A model generated the notes under the pieces. That model saw only the letters and a program-made list of their open reading frames with translations, did no database searches and was not told the origin of the DNA. Below, piece after piece: positions 16,163 through 25,082 of a stretch of 64,000 bases of DNA; position 1 is the first letter of the stretch; the number at the start of each line of letters is the position of its first letter. The DNA is from Blastococcus tunisiensis. GTDB lineage: Bacteria > Actinomycetota > Actinomycetes > Mycobacteriales > Geodermatophilaceae. Position numbers and translations under genes: made by a program. The stretch spans positions 466,816 through 530,815 of the forward strand of contig NZ_FOND01000001.1 of assembly GCF_900112815.1 (NCBI RefSeq), read 5' to 3'.

Positions 16163-17439
16163 CGCAGCTCCCCGCGCCAGGTGCCCGTCACCGCCGCGTC
16201 GACGCACTCGGCGAGCGTGCCGAACCAGCCCTGGACGTCCATGATCGCCGGCAGGTAGTGCACCTGCTTCGCGGAGTCGGTGGCGATCACCCGCGTCCCC
16301 GGCGGGAGGAACTGGCCGATGGCCGGGCAGGTGTCGCTCATCAGCAGCGCGCCGGCGTCCTCCAGCGCGCGGGCGTACCCGTTCTGCTCGGCGACGTGCC
16401 GCAGCGCTCGCGGCGTGAACACCCACAGCGCGCTGTCGGCGTGCACGCGGCGGCCCTCCAGCAGGCGCACCACGTCGCGGATCTGGCCGAGGGTGGCGTG
16501 CGGGCAGCCGATCATGACCAGGTCCACCGACGTGTCCGTCGCGGTGGCGTTGAGGTGCTCGTAGGCCTCCCGCCGCTGGGCCGGCCCGTAGTGCAGCCGC
16601 TCGACGGGGGCCCGGCCGGCGAAGGCCTCCTCGGGGGTCCGCGCCTCCACCGTGATGCCCGGGAGGTGGTACATCTCCACGCCGCCCGACGAGGCGGCGG
16701 CCGCCCCGAAGTGCTTGAGCCGGACGAGGTCCGGGGCGCCGGCGACGCCGTCGACCACCGGGATGGCCTCCTCGGGCACCTGCTCGCCGATCCAGTACCC
16801 CAGCAGGCCCCAGTCGCGGTTGGCGGTCACCGGCGTGCTGACCTCAACCAGGTGCGAGCCGCGCCGGTTCTCCTCCAGGTGCAGGCCCCAGTAGGGGATC
16901 TTGCCGGTGAGCATGGCGGCGCCGGTGCTCTCCCGGCCCTCCACGTTGGTGCGCGCGCCGAGCACCGAGTTGACGTAGACGACCGCGGAGCTCTCCATCC
17001 ACGCGCAGTGCTCGCCCTTGAGCGGCACGTTGCCCACCTGGTAGGGCGTGCAGGTGTTGAGCAGGTGGATGCCGTGCTCGGCGTTGTACTGCTCGCTGGC
17101 CATGATCTCGTCGTGCTCGGCCTGCGGCAGCCCCTGCACCTGCCAGTGCTTGGTGTCCATCGGCCCGATGAGCTGGTAGCTCTGTGCCCGGACCGGCGGG
17201 ATGGGCAGCACGCGCGGCGTGTCCAGGCTGTGCTCGGAGAACGCGCCGTCGGGGGTGGGCGAGCCGCAGACCAGGCTGTGCCGGGAGCCGAAGAGGTTGG
17301 CCCCGCAGACGTTGTCGGTGTCGACCAGCCGCTCGGCGCCCAGCACCTCGCCGTAGCGGACCAGCAGGTCCATCGCGGCGGCGACGGCCTCGCCCTGCTC
17401 GCCGTCGAGCATCGCCCGCTCGTCGTCGGCCAGCCTCAT
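16159..17439 (-). CDS. Aconitase X large (catalytic) subunit
   Basis: Protein of 426 aa of the AcnX catalytic family (formerly DUF521), with the family N-terminus LADDERAMLDGEQGEAVAAAM. Three cysteines in conserved-looking contexts (NTCTPYQVGN, MIGCPHATLGQI, SDTCPAIG) could hold the iron-sulfur cluster described for this family. The product with the small subunit should dehydrate a hydroxy acid. Start and stop overlap those of its neighbours by four bases. Its presence beside two IlvD/Edd-type dehydratases points to stepwise breakdown of a polyhydroxylated or hydroxy-amino acid, but the family's known substrates differ widely and I do not name one. Confidence 0.92.
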   Translation of the reverse strand: MRLADDERAMLDGEQGEAVAAAMDLLVRYGEVLGAERLVDTDNVCGANLFGSRHSLVCGSPTPDGAFSEHSLDTPRVLPIPPVRAQSYQLIGPMDTKHWQVQGLPQAEHDEIMASEQYNAEHGIHLLNTCTPYQVGNVPLKGEHCAWMESSAVVYVNSVLGARTNVEGRESTGAAMLTGKIPYWGLHLEENRRGSHLVEVSTPVTANRDWGLLGYWIGEQVPEEAIPVVDGVAGAPDLVRLKHFGAAAASSGGVEMYHLPGITVEARTPEEAFAGRAPVERLHYGPAQRREAYEHLNATATDTSVDLVMIGCPHATLGQIRDVVRLLEGRRVHADSALWVFTPRALRHVAEQNGYARALEDAGALLMSDTCPAIGQFLPPGTRVIATDSAKQVHYLPAIMDVQGWFGTLAECVDAAVTGTWRGELR

Positions 17440-18794
17440 CCGGTCTCACCCCCGTCGAACCGGACGCCGTCCTCGGCCAGCCGGGCCTGCAGCTTGCCGA
17501 CGTCGACGTCCCCGGCGGCGAGCCCACCGGAGAGGGCGAGGTCCGCGGCCGTGCCGGCGGCCTGGCCCATCGCGAAGCACGGGCCGGTCACCCGGGCACT
17601 GGACTGCCCCGCGTGCGTCATCGACGCGCAGCGGCCGACGACGTAGGTGTTGGTCAGCACCTGCGGGACGATCATGCGGAAGGGCAGCTGGTTGTACCCG
17701 CGCGGGTTCTCCCCGCGCTGCCAGCGGATCTCCACGTCGCCGGCGACGTGGGCCTCCACCGGCCAGCCGTTGACGCCGATCGCGTCGGGGAAGTCCGCGC
17801 AGTCGAGGATGTCGTCCTCGCTGAGCTGGTAGGGCCCGACGATCCGCCGGGTCTCCCGGATGCCGATCTCGGGGGCGATGTCCACGACGTAGGCGGCCCC
17901 GAACCCGGGCACCTCCCGCCGGTAGAACGGGAACACGTCCCGCACCTGGCGGCGGCCCTGGAGCTCGCCGCGGCTCAGCTGCCAGACGTCGGTGCCGTCG
18001 ATGGCGCTGCCGTCGGAGTTGGACAGCTGGGTGATGTTCGCCCGCCACTCCAGCGGGTCGCGCTGGGGGCGGACGATCGGCCGCTTGCGCGGGAACCGGT
18101 AGCGCCCGGCCCGTTCGGCGTCCTCCATCAGCTCCGGCAGCCGCTGCTGGGTGTCGCGGGCCGCCTCGGCGTCGACCCCGTTGATGCGGAACATCAGCGA
18201 CGGGTACAGCATCCCGTGCGCCGGGTCGGTCTTCTCGTACGGCGCCCCCGCCCAGGCGGCGAGGTCGCCGTCGCCGGACCCGTCGACGAACAGCGCGCCG
18301 CGGATCGCCCCGCGCCCGGACTTCGACTCCACCAGCAGGGCGTCCACCCGGTGCTCGTCGGCCATGACCACCCCGACGGCCAGCGCGTGGAACAGCACCG
18401 TCACGCCCGACTCGACCAGCAGGTCGTCGAGGGCGATCTTGTAGGCGGAGATGTCGTAGGCCTGGGCGAGGATGCGGTCGGCGAAGCTGAGGTGCGGCGC
18501 GTTCAGCCCGCCCAGGGCGTCGATCCGCGCCAGCAGCTCGTCGGCCAGCCCGTGCACCACCTGGCGGTGCTCACCGTGCACGTTGGCGTGCAACCCGCAG
18601 AAGGTGCTCAGCCCACCCGCGCTGCCCGCCCCGCCGGTGTAGCCGTAGCGCTCCACCAGGATGGTCGACCGGCCGGTGCGGGCCGCGGCGGCCGCGGCCA
18701 TGACGCCGGCCGGCCCGCCGCCGAGGACGACCACCTCGTACTCGCCGAGCACGGCGGTGCGCCGCCCGGGTTCGTCGAGCCAGTGCTGCGTCAT
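17436..18794 (-). CDS. FAD-dependent oxidoreductase, copy 1
   Basis: Flavoprotein of 452 aa with an N-terminal dinucleotide-binding fold (VVVLGGGPAGVMAAAAAA, then TILVERYGYTGG) and the C-terminal FAD-binding stretch NTYVVGRCASMTHAGQSSAR. This is the FAD_oxidored (PF12831) type of architecture. It is soluble, without a signal peptide. It is highly similar along its whole length to copy 2 at 25079-26467 (shared GGLSTFCGLHA, HGEHRQV, ESKSGR, NPLEWRAN-type blocks). In both places it sits directly beside an IlvD/Edd gene, here downstream with an ATGA overlap. It would oxidise a pathway intermediate; the substrate is unknown. Confidence 0.88.
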   Translation of the reverse strand: MTQHWLDEPGRRTAVLGEYEVVVLGGGPAGVMAAAAAARTGRSTILVERYGYTGGAGSAGGLSTFCGLHANVHGEHRQVVHGLADELLARIDALGGLNAPHLSFADRILAQAYDISAYKIALDDLLVESGVTVLFHALAVGVVMADEHRVDALLVESKSGRGAIRGALFVDGSGDGDLAAWAGAPYEKTDPAHGMLYPSLMFRINGVDAEAARDTQQRLPELMEDAERAGRYRFPRKRPIVRPQRDPLEWRANITQLSNSDGSAIDGTDVWQLSRGELQGRRQVRDVFPFYRREVPGFGAAYVVDIAPEIGIRETRRIVGPYQLSEDDILDCADFPDAIGVNGWPVEAHVAGDVEIRWQRGENPRGYNQLPFRMIVPQVLTNTYVVGRCASMTHAGQSSARVTGPCFAMGQAAGTAADLALSGGLAAGDVDVGKLQARLAEDGVRFDGGETG

Positions 18795-20530
18795 GGTCGA
18801 CGTCCCTCGGGGCCCGGCCCGCGGCCGGGGGCGGCCGCGGTGAGCACCGCGCCGGCCGCGACGGGGGTGACCAGCCGGCGGTAGGCCGACAGCCAGCCGT
18901 GGTCGGGGCCGGGCTCCGGCGTCCCCAGGCGCTGCCGCCGGGCGGCCAGCACGTCGTCGGGGACCTCGAGGTCGACGGTCCGCCGGTCGACGTCGATGAC
19001 GATCCGGTCGCCGTCCTCGACCAGGGCGAGCGGCCCGCCGAGCGCGGCCTCCGGGGTCACCTCGCCGACGACGGTGCCGACGTTGACCAGGCCGGACATC
19101 TGCCCGTCGGTGACCACGGCCACCGTGTCGCCCAGCCCCGCGCCCTCCAGCGCGAAGACGACGGCCGAGCCCAGCGCCATCCCGGGCCCGCCGACGACGC
19201 CGAGGCCCCGGACCACCAGCACCGTGCCGGGCCGCACCTTCCCGCGGCCGAGCGCCTCGAGGGCCTCGTCCCGGGAGGAGAAGCACAGCGCCGTCCCCTC
19301 GAACCGGCGGGAGCCGCGGTCGATCACCGGGCGCTTGACGACGGCGCCGCCGGGGGCCAGGGAGCCGTGGACCACGACGATGCTGGGACCGGCGGCGAAC
19401 GGGCGGTCGAGGGGGCGGACCACTTCCTCGTCGGCCACCGTGGACCCGGTCGGCGTGGACCCGGCCAGCGCCTCGCGCAGCGTGCCGCCGTCCACCGTGC
19501 GGACGTCGAGGTCGAGCAGGTCGGCGAGCTGGGCCAGCACGGCCCGCGTGCCGCCGGCGGCCTCGAGGTCCTCGATGAAGTGCGGGCCGTTCGGGCGCAC
19601 CGCGCACAGCAGCGGCACCCGGTCGGCCAGCTCGGCGAACAGCCCCGGCACGTCGACGTCGACGGCCGCCTCGTGGGCGACCGCCTGCAGGTGCTTGATG
19701 GAGTTCACCGAGCCGCTGATCGCCAGCATCACGGTGACGGCGTTGCGGAAGGCGGCCGGCGTCATGACCTGGCGGGGGCGCAGCCCCGCGGTGACCAGCT
19801 CCACGATGCGTGCCCCGGCCCGGCGGGCGCCGTCCCACATGGCCGGGCTGTTCGCCAGCACCGGGGTGGTCCCGGTCAGCGACATGCCCAGGGCCTCGCA
19901 GGCCATGTGCATGGTGTTCGCCGTGCCCAGGCCGGCGCACACCCCGGGGCCGCGGATGGCGTTGTCGGCCATCCCGCACAGGTGCTCCAGGGACATCCGG
20001 CCGGCCGCGACGGAGCCGGCGGCGAGGAAGACCTCCTCGATGTCGACGTGCTCGCCGCGGTACTCGCCGCTGGGCTGGTAGCCGCAGCCCACCACGATGC
20101 TCGGGATGTCCAGCCGGGCGGCGGCCATGAGGTGCGCCGGGGCGGTCTTGTCGCAGGAGGCGAGGGTGACCATCCCGTCGAGCTGGGCGCCCTCGACGGC
20201 GACCTCGATGTCGTTGGGGATCAGGTCGCGGCTGGGCAGGATGTAGCGCCCGTCCCGCCCGGCCGAGGTGATGAAGTCGCTCGGCGCCGCCGTCCGGACC
20301 TCGAACGGCAGGCCGCCGGCGGCGCGGATCGCCTCCTCCACCACCGGCACGATCCCGTCGAGGTGGCTGAAGCAGATCGCCAGCTTCGACGAGGAGTTGA
20401 CCACCGCGATCTTGGGCTTGGTCATGTCCTCGTCGGAGATGCCGAGGGCCCGCCACTGGGCGCGGCGCACCGCCCACCGGGAGGAACCCTCCTGGAGGTT
20501 GCTGCGCAGCGGCCTGCCGGCCTGGGTCAC
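18791..20530 (-). CDS. IlvD/Edd-family dehydratase, copy 1
   Basis: Iron-sulfur dehydratase-like protein of 579 aa. Family features include SSSKLAICFSHLDGI (first cluster-ligand region), ASCDKTAPAHLMAA (CDK motif), GPGVCAGLGTANTMHMACEALG, and a C-terminal GMALGSAVVFALEGAGLGDTV followed by DGQMSGL. It is more divergent than true dihydroxyacid dehydratase and is better called a sugar-acid or hydroxy-acid dehydratase of unknown specificity. The GTG start at 20530 overlaps the permease stop. Copy 2 at 26464-28134 aligns over its whole length. The C-terminus is about 20 residues longer here and Pro/Gly-rich. Confidence 0.88.
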   Translation of the reverse strand: MTQAGRPLRSNLQEGSSRWAVRRAQWRALGISDEDMTKPKIAVVNSSSKLAICFSHLDGIVPVVEEAIRAAGGLPFEVRTAAPSDFITSAGRDGRYILPSRDLIPNDIEVAVEGAQLDGMVTLASCDKTAPAHLMAAARLDIPSIVVGCGYQPSGEYRGEHVDIEEVFLAAGSVAAGRMSLEHLCGMADNAIRGPGVCAGLGTANTMHMACEALGMSLTGTTPVLANSPAMWDGARRAGARIVELVTAGLRPRQVMTPAAFRNAVTVMLAISGSVNSIKHLQAVAHEAAVDVDVPGLFAELADRVPLLCAVRPNGPHFIEDLEAAGGTRAVLAQLADLLDLDVRTVDGGTLREALAGSTPTGSTVADEEVVRPLDRPFAAGPSIVVVHGSLAPGGAVVKRPVIDRGSRRFEGTALCFSSRDEALEALGRGKVRPGTVLVVRGLGVVGGPGMALGSAVVFALEGAGLGDTVAVVTDGQMSGLVNVGTVVGEVTPEAALGGPLALVEDGDRIVIDVDRRTVDLEVPDDVLAARRQRLGTPEPGPDHGWLSAYRRLVTPVAAGAVLTAAAPGRGPGPEGRRP

Positions 20531-21405
20531 GAGCTCTGCCCGGCCACCGAGTCGTGCCACGGGATCATCAGCCGCTTGGTCAGCGTGACGGCGGCGTAGA
20601 GCAGCGAGCCCATGAGGGCCAGCAGCACGATGACCGCGAACAGCTGCGGGGCGTCGAGGGCGTTGAGGCTGCGGACCACCAGGTGGCCCAGTCCCTCGCT
20701 GCCGCCCAGGTACTCGCCGACGATCGCGCCGATGACGGCGAACACGATGCCGACCTCGGCCCCGGCGAAGATGTAGGGCAGCGTGCTGGGCAGCTCCAGG
20801 CTCTTGAAGGTCGCCCACTTGCTGGCGCCCAGCCCCCGCATGACGTCGCGGTGGCCGCGGTCCACCGACCGGACCCCGAGCATCACGTTCAGCATGATCG
20901 GGAAGAACGCCAGGATCCCCGCCATGATGATCTTCGACGTCGTCCCGAAGCCGAACCAGATGACGAAGATGGGGATGAACGCGACCTTCGGGACCACCTG
21001 GAGGGCGACCAGGGCGGGCTGCACGGCGCGTTCCAGCCAGATCACCCGCCCGAGGACGGCGCCGACCGCCGTGCCGATGACGAGCGCGAAGGCGAAGCCG
21101 ACGAGCACCTCGTAGAGGGTGATCCCGATGTCGCGCCAGACGTCACCGCCGACGAGGAGGTCGACCAGCGACCGCCAGACGTCCAGCGGCGCCGGGAGGA
21201 TGAACTCCGACACACCGATCACCGAGACGGCGAACTGCCAGCCGCCGATCAGGATGAGCAGCAGGATCGGCGAGGAGATGAAGGGCAACCACTTCAGCAG
21301 GGTGTCGCGATCCTGCACGGGCGCATCCGGGTCCTTCGCCGCCGCCGCGGGCTTCGCCGGGGCGGTGTCGGGGGCTTTCGCGCGGGCTTTCGTGACGTCG
21401 CTCAT
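20527..21405 (-). CDS. ABC transporter permease (NitT/TauT-type)
   Basis: Inner-membrane permease of 292 aa with about six helices. After a charged Ala/Pro/Lys-rich N-terminal tail come SSPILLLILIGGWQFAVSVI and further segments, and the EAA-type loop (DVMRGLGASKWATFKSLELPSTLPYIFAG) that contacts the ATPase. It belongs with the taurine/nitrate/sulfonate/thiamine-precursor importers. It overlaps the ATPase gene by four bases upstream and the dehydratase gene by four downstream. Confidence 0.93.
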   Translation of the reverse strand: MSDVTKARAKAPDTAPAKPAAAAKDPDAPVQDRDTLLKWLPFISSPILLLILIGGWQFAVSVIGVSEFILPAPLDVWRSLVDLLVGGDVWRDIGITLYEVLVGFAFALVIGTAVGAVLGRVIWLERAVQPALVALQVVPKVAFIPIFVIWFGFGTTSKIIMAGILAFFPIMLNVMLGVRSVDRGHRDVMRGLGASKWATFKSLELPSTLPYIFAGAEVGIVFAVIGAIVGEYLGGSEGLGHLVVRSLNALDAPQLFAVIVLLALMGSLLYAAVTLTKRLMIPWHDSVAGQSS

Positions 21406-22253
21406 TCTTCGTCCAGTTCGTGGCGCAGTTCCCGGACGATCGTCTGGAACTCGACACTGGTCTCGGTCTCCAGCGAGCGCGGGCGCGCCAGCGGGACGGG
21501 GGTGATGGAACGGATCCGGCCGGGCCGCGGGGTGAGCAGCACGACCCGGTCGGCCAGGAACACGGCCTCGCTGATGGAGTGCGTGACGAACACGACCGTC
21601 GCACCGGCCTGCGCGTGGATCGACTGCAGCTCCAGGTTCATCTTGTCCCGGGTCAGGGCGTCCAGGGCCCCGAACGGCTCGTCCATCAGCAGGATGGTCG
21701 GGTCGTAGCTCAGCGCGCGGGCGATCGCGGCGCGCTGCCGCATGCCGCCGGAGAGCTCCCGCGGGTAGGCGTTCTCGAAGCCGGGGAGGCCCACGAGCTC
21801 GCACAGCTCCGTCGCGCGGGCACGTCGGGCGCGCTTGCCCATCCCCCGCAGCTTCAGCGGCAGCGAGACGTTGTCGGCGACGGTGTACCAGGGGAACAGG
21901 TTGGCATCCTGGAAGACGAGGCCGAAGTGCTCGAAGGCCTCGTCGTTGCGCTTGCCGCCGCGCCAGATGCTCTGGCCGTCGGCGGTCACCGTGCCGGAGG
22001 TGGGTGGCAGCAGGCCGGCGAGGATCCGGAGGAGGGTGGTCTTGCCACAGCCCGAGCGGCCGACGAGCGAGATGAACTCGCCACGGCCGATCGACAGGTT
22101 GACGTTGCTGAGGGCGTGCACCTCCCCGCGCCGAGCCTGGTAGGTCTTGTCGACCCCGACGACCTCGAGCTGCGCCTCCCCGGAGGCCCCCGGCTGGATG
22201 CCGGGGACCTCCGTGCGGGTGGCGGGGGACTGCTGCGGGGTCTCGGTGGTCAT
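21402..22253 (-). CDS. ABC transporter ATPase (NitT/TauT-type)
   Basis: ATP-binding subunit of 283 aa. It has Walker A GRSGCGKTT, Q-loop LVFQDANLFPW, signature ELSGGMRQRAAIARAL, Walker B ILLMDEPFGALD and the switch His in FVTHSISEA. The N-terminal 30 residues are a Pro/Thr-rich extension. Start ATG 22253 follows CAGGAG. It energises import with the permease and the binding lipoprotein encoded just upstream. Confidence 0.95.
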   Translation of the reverse strand: MTTETPQQSPATRTEVPGIQPGASGEAQLEVVGVDKTYQARRGEVHALSNVNLSIGRGEFISLVGRSGCGKTTLLRILAGLLPPTSGTVTADGQSIWRGGKRNDEAFEHFGLVFQDANLFPWYTVADNVSLPLKLRGMGKRARRARATELCELVGLPGFENAYPRELSGGMRQRAAIARALSYDPTILLMDEPFGALDALTRDKMNLELQSIHAQAGATVVFVTHSISEAVFLADRVVLLTPRPGRIRSITPVPLARPRSLETETSVEFQTIVRELRHELDEE

Positions 22254-22363
22254 GCGGTTCTCCTGCTGTCCGGCGGCGGAGCCGGCCTCGGCCTCGGGGA
22301 CCCCGGACGGGGTGGTCCCGACGTGGGTGGAGCCCAGACCGCTCCCTGCCGGTCGTGGTGCCG

Positions 22364-23461
22364 TCACGAGCCCGGTGCGAAGTCGTTGGTGTACCACTCC
22401 GCCGGGTCGAGCCCCTCGGGCACGAAGCCGGAGCCCGACATCTCCTCGTAGACGGCCTCCCACTGCTCGGGAACGGTCTGGACGATCTCGTCCTCGCCGG
22501 CCGCCGTCCAGGACTCGACGTACTGGGAGAGCGATCCCTGGGCCACCTCGGGGTTCTCGAGGGTCGGGATGTCGTAGTCGGAGAGGCACTCGATCGTCTC
22601 GGCGAAGTCGTTGGCCTCGTCCTCGGCCATGAACTGGACGGCCTCCTTGATCGCGGCCATGTAGGAGCGCAGCTGCTCCTGCTTCTCCGGGTCCTCGGCC
22701 TGCTCCTCCGAGGTGATGTAGACCTGGCCGCCGCTGTCGACGAAGTCCGACGGGGACATGATCACCGCGTCGGGCTGCTGCTGCTCGAGGGCCACGGAGG
22801 TGTCCAGCGAGACGATGTAGCCGCCGATCCGGCCGGAGGTCACCAGGTCGAAGACGCCGGGGGCGAGCCCGGTGACCTGGGTCTGCACCTCCTCCGGGGG
22901 GATCCCGGCCTCGGCCGCGACGAGCTTCAGGATGATCTCGCTGGTGCCACCCTCCGACGGCGTGCCCACCAGTCGGCCCTCGATGTCCTCGGGCGACTCC
23001 AGCGGGTCCGACGCCGCAGAGACGAAGCGGATCGTCCCCGTCTTGTTGATCTGCCCGATGTTCACCAGCGGGGCGTCGCGCTCGGCGATGGCGAGCATGG
23101 TCTCCATGTCGCCGACGCGGGTGATCAGGGCACCGCCGGCGATGATGGTCTGGATCGCCTGGGCCGAGCCCTGGGTCGCCTCGAAGCTCACGTCGAGGCC
23201 CTGGTCCTCGAAGAACCCGCAGGAGCTGGCGACCAGCTCGGGGCTGAACGTGAGGCTCTCCAGCGGGAGGATGTTCAGGAAGGTGACCTCCTGCAGCTCC
23301 CCGTCGGCGGCGGCGGCGCCGTCCCCACCGCCGGTGGGCTCCTCGTCCCCTCCACCGCAGGCGGCCAGCATCGTGGCGGCCGCGCCGGCGGCGAGGGCGG
23401 TCTGCCACGGCCGGCGCCGTCGCGTGAGGGCGGCGGGCGGGCGGGAGATCGTGGAACTCAT
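22364..23461 (-). CDS. ABC transporter substrate-binding lipoprotein (NMT1/SsuA-type)
   Basis: Protein of 365 aa. A basic N-terminus and hydrophobic stretch end in the lipobox LAAC-GGG, followed by a Gly/Ala linker and a two-lobed periplasmic-binding fold of the NMT1/THI5-like group (VTFLNILPLESLTFSPELVA and GGALITRVGDMETMLAIAE). It would capture the pathway substrate outside the membrane. First gene of operon 2, with a GAGGAGAG ribosome binding site before ATG 23461. The 110 bases between it and the ATPase gene hold no gene. Known relatives bind sulfonates, nitrate, pyrimidines or aromatic acids, so the ligand stays open. Confidence 0.92.
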   Translation of the reverse strand: MSSTISRPPAALTRRRRPWQTALAAGAAATMLAACGGGDEEPTGGGDGAAAADGELQEVTFLNILPLESLTFSPELVASSCGFFEDQGLDVSFEATQGSAQAIQTIIAGGALITRVGDMETMLAIAERDAPLVNIGQINKTGTIRFVSAASDPLESPEDIEGRLVGTPSEGGTSEIILKLVAAEAGIPPEEVQTQVTGLAPGVFDLVTSGRIGGYIVSLDTSVALEQQQPDAVIMSPSDFVDSGGQVYITSEEQAEDPEKQEQLRSYMAAIKEAVQFMAEDEANDFAETIECLSDYDIPTLENPEVAQGSLSQYVESWTAAGEDEIVQTVPEQWEAVYEEMSGSGFVPEGLDPAEWYTNDFAPGS

Positions 23462-23566
23462 CTGGGCTCTCCTCAGAGGCGGGATGTCGTCGGGTCGGAC
23501 GGGGCGACGCGCGGGGGACGAGCTGCTTCGGACGGCGGTCCGCGGGGATCGGGCTGCGACCCGAAA

Positions 23567-23583
23567 GTGTGCGGTATGCGACC
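23567..23583 (-). promoter_or_regulatory. Operator site 3 (proposed IclR-type)
   Basis: Minus-strand GGTCGCATACCGCACAC, the third member of the 17-bp family described at 11101 and 23806. It lies about 10-26 bases downstream of the expected transcription start of operon 2 and about 105 bases before its first ATG. Confidence 0.5.
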
Positions 23584-23599
23584 ACGCGAACTCCTGGCG

Positions 23600-23629
23600 A
23601 ACATATTGCGTAGGTCACAGTGCTGTCAA
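23600..23629 (-). promoter_or_regulatory. Promoter of the ABC transporter/aconitase X operon
   Basis: On the minus strand, TTGACA (23629-23624), an 18-base spacer and TATGTT (23605-23600). The -35 box is a perfect consensus and the -10 fits TANNNT. Transcription would begin near 23593, giving a leader of about 130 bases. Confidence 0.65.
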
Positions 23630-23758
23630 CGCCTCGGGGCGCGGCTCGGCCCGCCACCCGCTGGAGGGCGGACCGGACGGCGGGGGCACACCCCCGGGAG
23701 GCCGGCGGTCGACGTGCTGGCGGGTCTGCGTTCGTCCGCGGGCTCCCCGGCGCACGCC

Positions 23759-23786
23759 TTGACGCCCTCCCCAGCGGCGCTAGTCT
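23759..23786 (+). promoter_or_regulatory. Promoter of the A2 operon
   Basis: TTGACG (23759-23764), 16-base spacer, TAGTCT (23781-23786). The -10 hexamer is identical to that of the UGSC operon. The divergent gap 23462-23936 holds no gene; it contains this promoter, the opposite one at 23600-23629 and two operator copies. Confidence 0.6.
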
Positions 23787-23805
23787 GTTCGGCATAGGTG
23801 CACTT

Positions 23806-23822
23806 GTTCGCCTTCCGCACGA
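23806..23822 (+). promoter_or_regulatory. Operator site 2 (proposed IclR-type)
   Basis: GTTCGCCTTCCGCACGA, about 12-28 bases downstream of the expected start of operon 3. A looser related sequence, GTTCGGCATAGGTGCAC, abuts the -10 box at 23787-23803 and may be a second half-site. Confidence 0.5.
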
Positions 23823-23936
23823 ATTTCCCGGACGGCGCACGCATCGACACCACGGACGGCGTACGCGCCGGATCCGGCAGCTGCCGGCCCCGCTCGGACC
23901 CCCGGCAGGTGTCCCGCGACAGGGAGGAACGCCGGC

Positions 23937-25082
23937 ATGCAGGTGGACACGGACGCACCGGGCGCTGAGGTCGCCGGCCCCCCGGCGGTCGACATGGCGG
24001 CCGTCCGGCAGGCCATGGAGTACTGCGCCGAGCAGGGGTGGACCGACGGACTGCCGGTCGTGCCGGTCACCGACTCCTTCCTGCAGGAGTTCCTGCAGCA
24101 CACCGACCGCGCCCCCGACGACGTCGTCTTCCGGATGCCGCACCTCAACCGCACCTGCTCGGTCCGGGCCGCGGCGATCAACGCCGCCATGGCCGGCTGC
24201 CTGCCGGAGTACTTCCCGGTCGTCCTCGCCGCCTGGGACGCGCTGACGCAAGAGGGCTACGCCGGCAAGGGGATCTGGCAGAGCACGACGGGCACCGCCC
24301 CGCTGCTCCTCGTCAACGGCCCCGTCCGGGAGCGGCTGGGCATCAACAGCCGCGGCAACGTGTTCGGCTCGGGTTTCCGGGCGAACGCCACCATCGGGCG
24401 GGCCATCCGGCTCACGGCGATCAACGCGTTCGGGCTGCACCCGCAGCAGCTGGACCAGGCGACCCAGGGGACGCCGGCCAAGTACAGCGCGTGCATCGCC
24501 GAGAACGAGGAGGAGAGCCCCTGGCCGCCGCTGCACGCGGACGCCGGCCTCGACGCCGGGGACAGCGCGGTGACCGCCATGCTCATCCGCTCGGCCATCC
24601 ACGTGGAGGCGCGGCACACCACCGACCCCGAGCAGCTCGGGCGCGACATCGCCGGCACGCTCGCCCGGACGGGGGCACTGGTGCACGAGACGATCAGCGG
24701 CTGCCTCGTGCTCGGCCCCGAGCACGCCTGGCTGTTCGACCGGGCGGGGTGGAGCAAGGCCGACGTCCGTCAGTTCGTGCACGAGCACGCCACCAACACC
24801 CGGGCGCGGCTGGTCGAGGTGGGCAAGGACGCCGTCTCCCGGCACACCCGGTGGCGGCTGCCGGACGGTCACCCCGACGCCGTGCCCGACACGTGCGCCT
24901 CGGCCGGCCAGGACGTCGTGCCCGTCCTCAACTCGCCCGAGGCGCTCCTCGTGGCCGTGGCCGGAGCGCGCAACGCCGGGGTCTCGGCCGTGCTGGAGAC
25001 CTTCGGCCCGCGCGGTGGCCCGCCGGCCGTCGCCCGGATCCCCGACGACCCGACGCAGCACCCCGAGGAGACCCCCCGATGA
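23937..25082 (+). CDS. UGSC-associated conserved protein A2
   Basis: Protein of 381 aa and the paralogue of A1 (11687-12763). All of the A1 motifs recur: QGWTDGLPVVP, WQSTTGTAPLLLVNGP, NATIGRAIRLTAINA, QATQGTPAKYSACI with ENEEESPW, and LETFGPRGG. Identity looks like roughly two-thirds by eye. An extra 20 residues precede the shared start. The ATG at 23937 has GGGAGGA upstream. Unlike A1, no UGSC gene precedes it; I read the upstream 475 bases and found none. It leads operon 3 and overlaps the FAD oxidoreductase gene (ATGA). Confidence 0.82.
   Translation: MQVDTDAPGAEVAGPPAVDMAAVRQAMEYCAEQGWTDGLPVVPVTDSFLQEFLQHTDRAPDDVVFRMPHLNRTCSVRAAAINAAMAGCLPEYFPVVLAAWDALTQEGYAGKGIWQSTTGTAPLLLVNGPVRERLGINSRGNVFGSGFRANATIGRAIRLTAINAFGLHPQQLDQATQGTPAKYSACIAENEEESPWPPLHADAGLDAGDSAVTAMLIRSAIHVEARHTTDPEQLGRDIAGTLARTGALVHETISGCLVLGPEHAWLFDRAGWSKADVRQFVHEHATNTRARLVEVGKDAVSRHTRWRLPDGHPDAVPDTCASAGQDVVPVLNSPEALLVAVAGARNAGVSAVLETFGPRGGPPAVARIPDDPTQHPEETPR

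Noticed and set aside
23462-23936. A second UGSC gene ahead of A2
   Set aside because: All frames were read for a GSC motif after any stop codon and none fits; the region holds promoters and operators.
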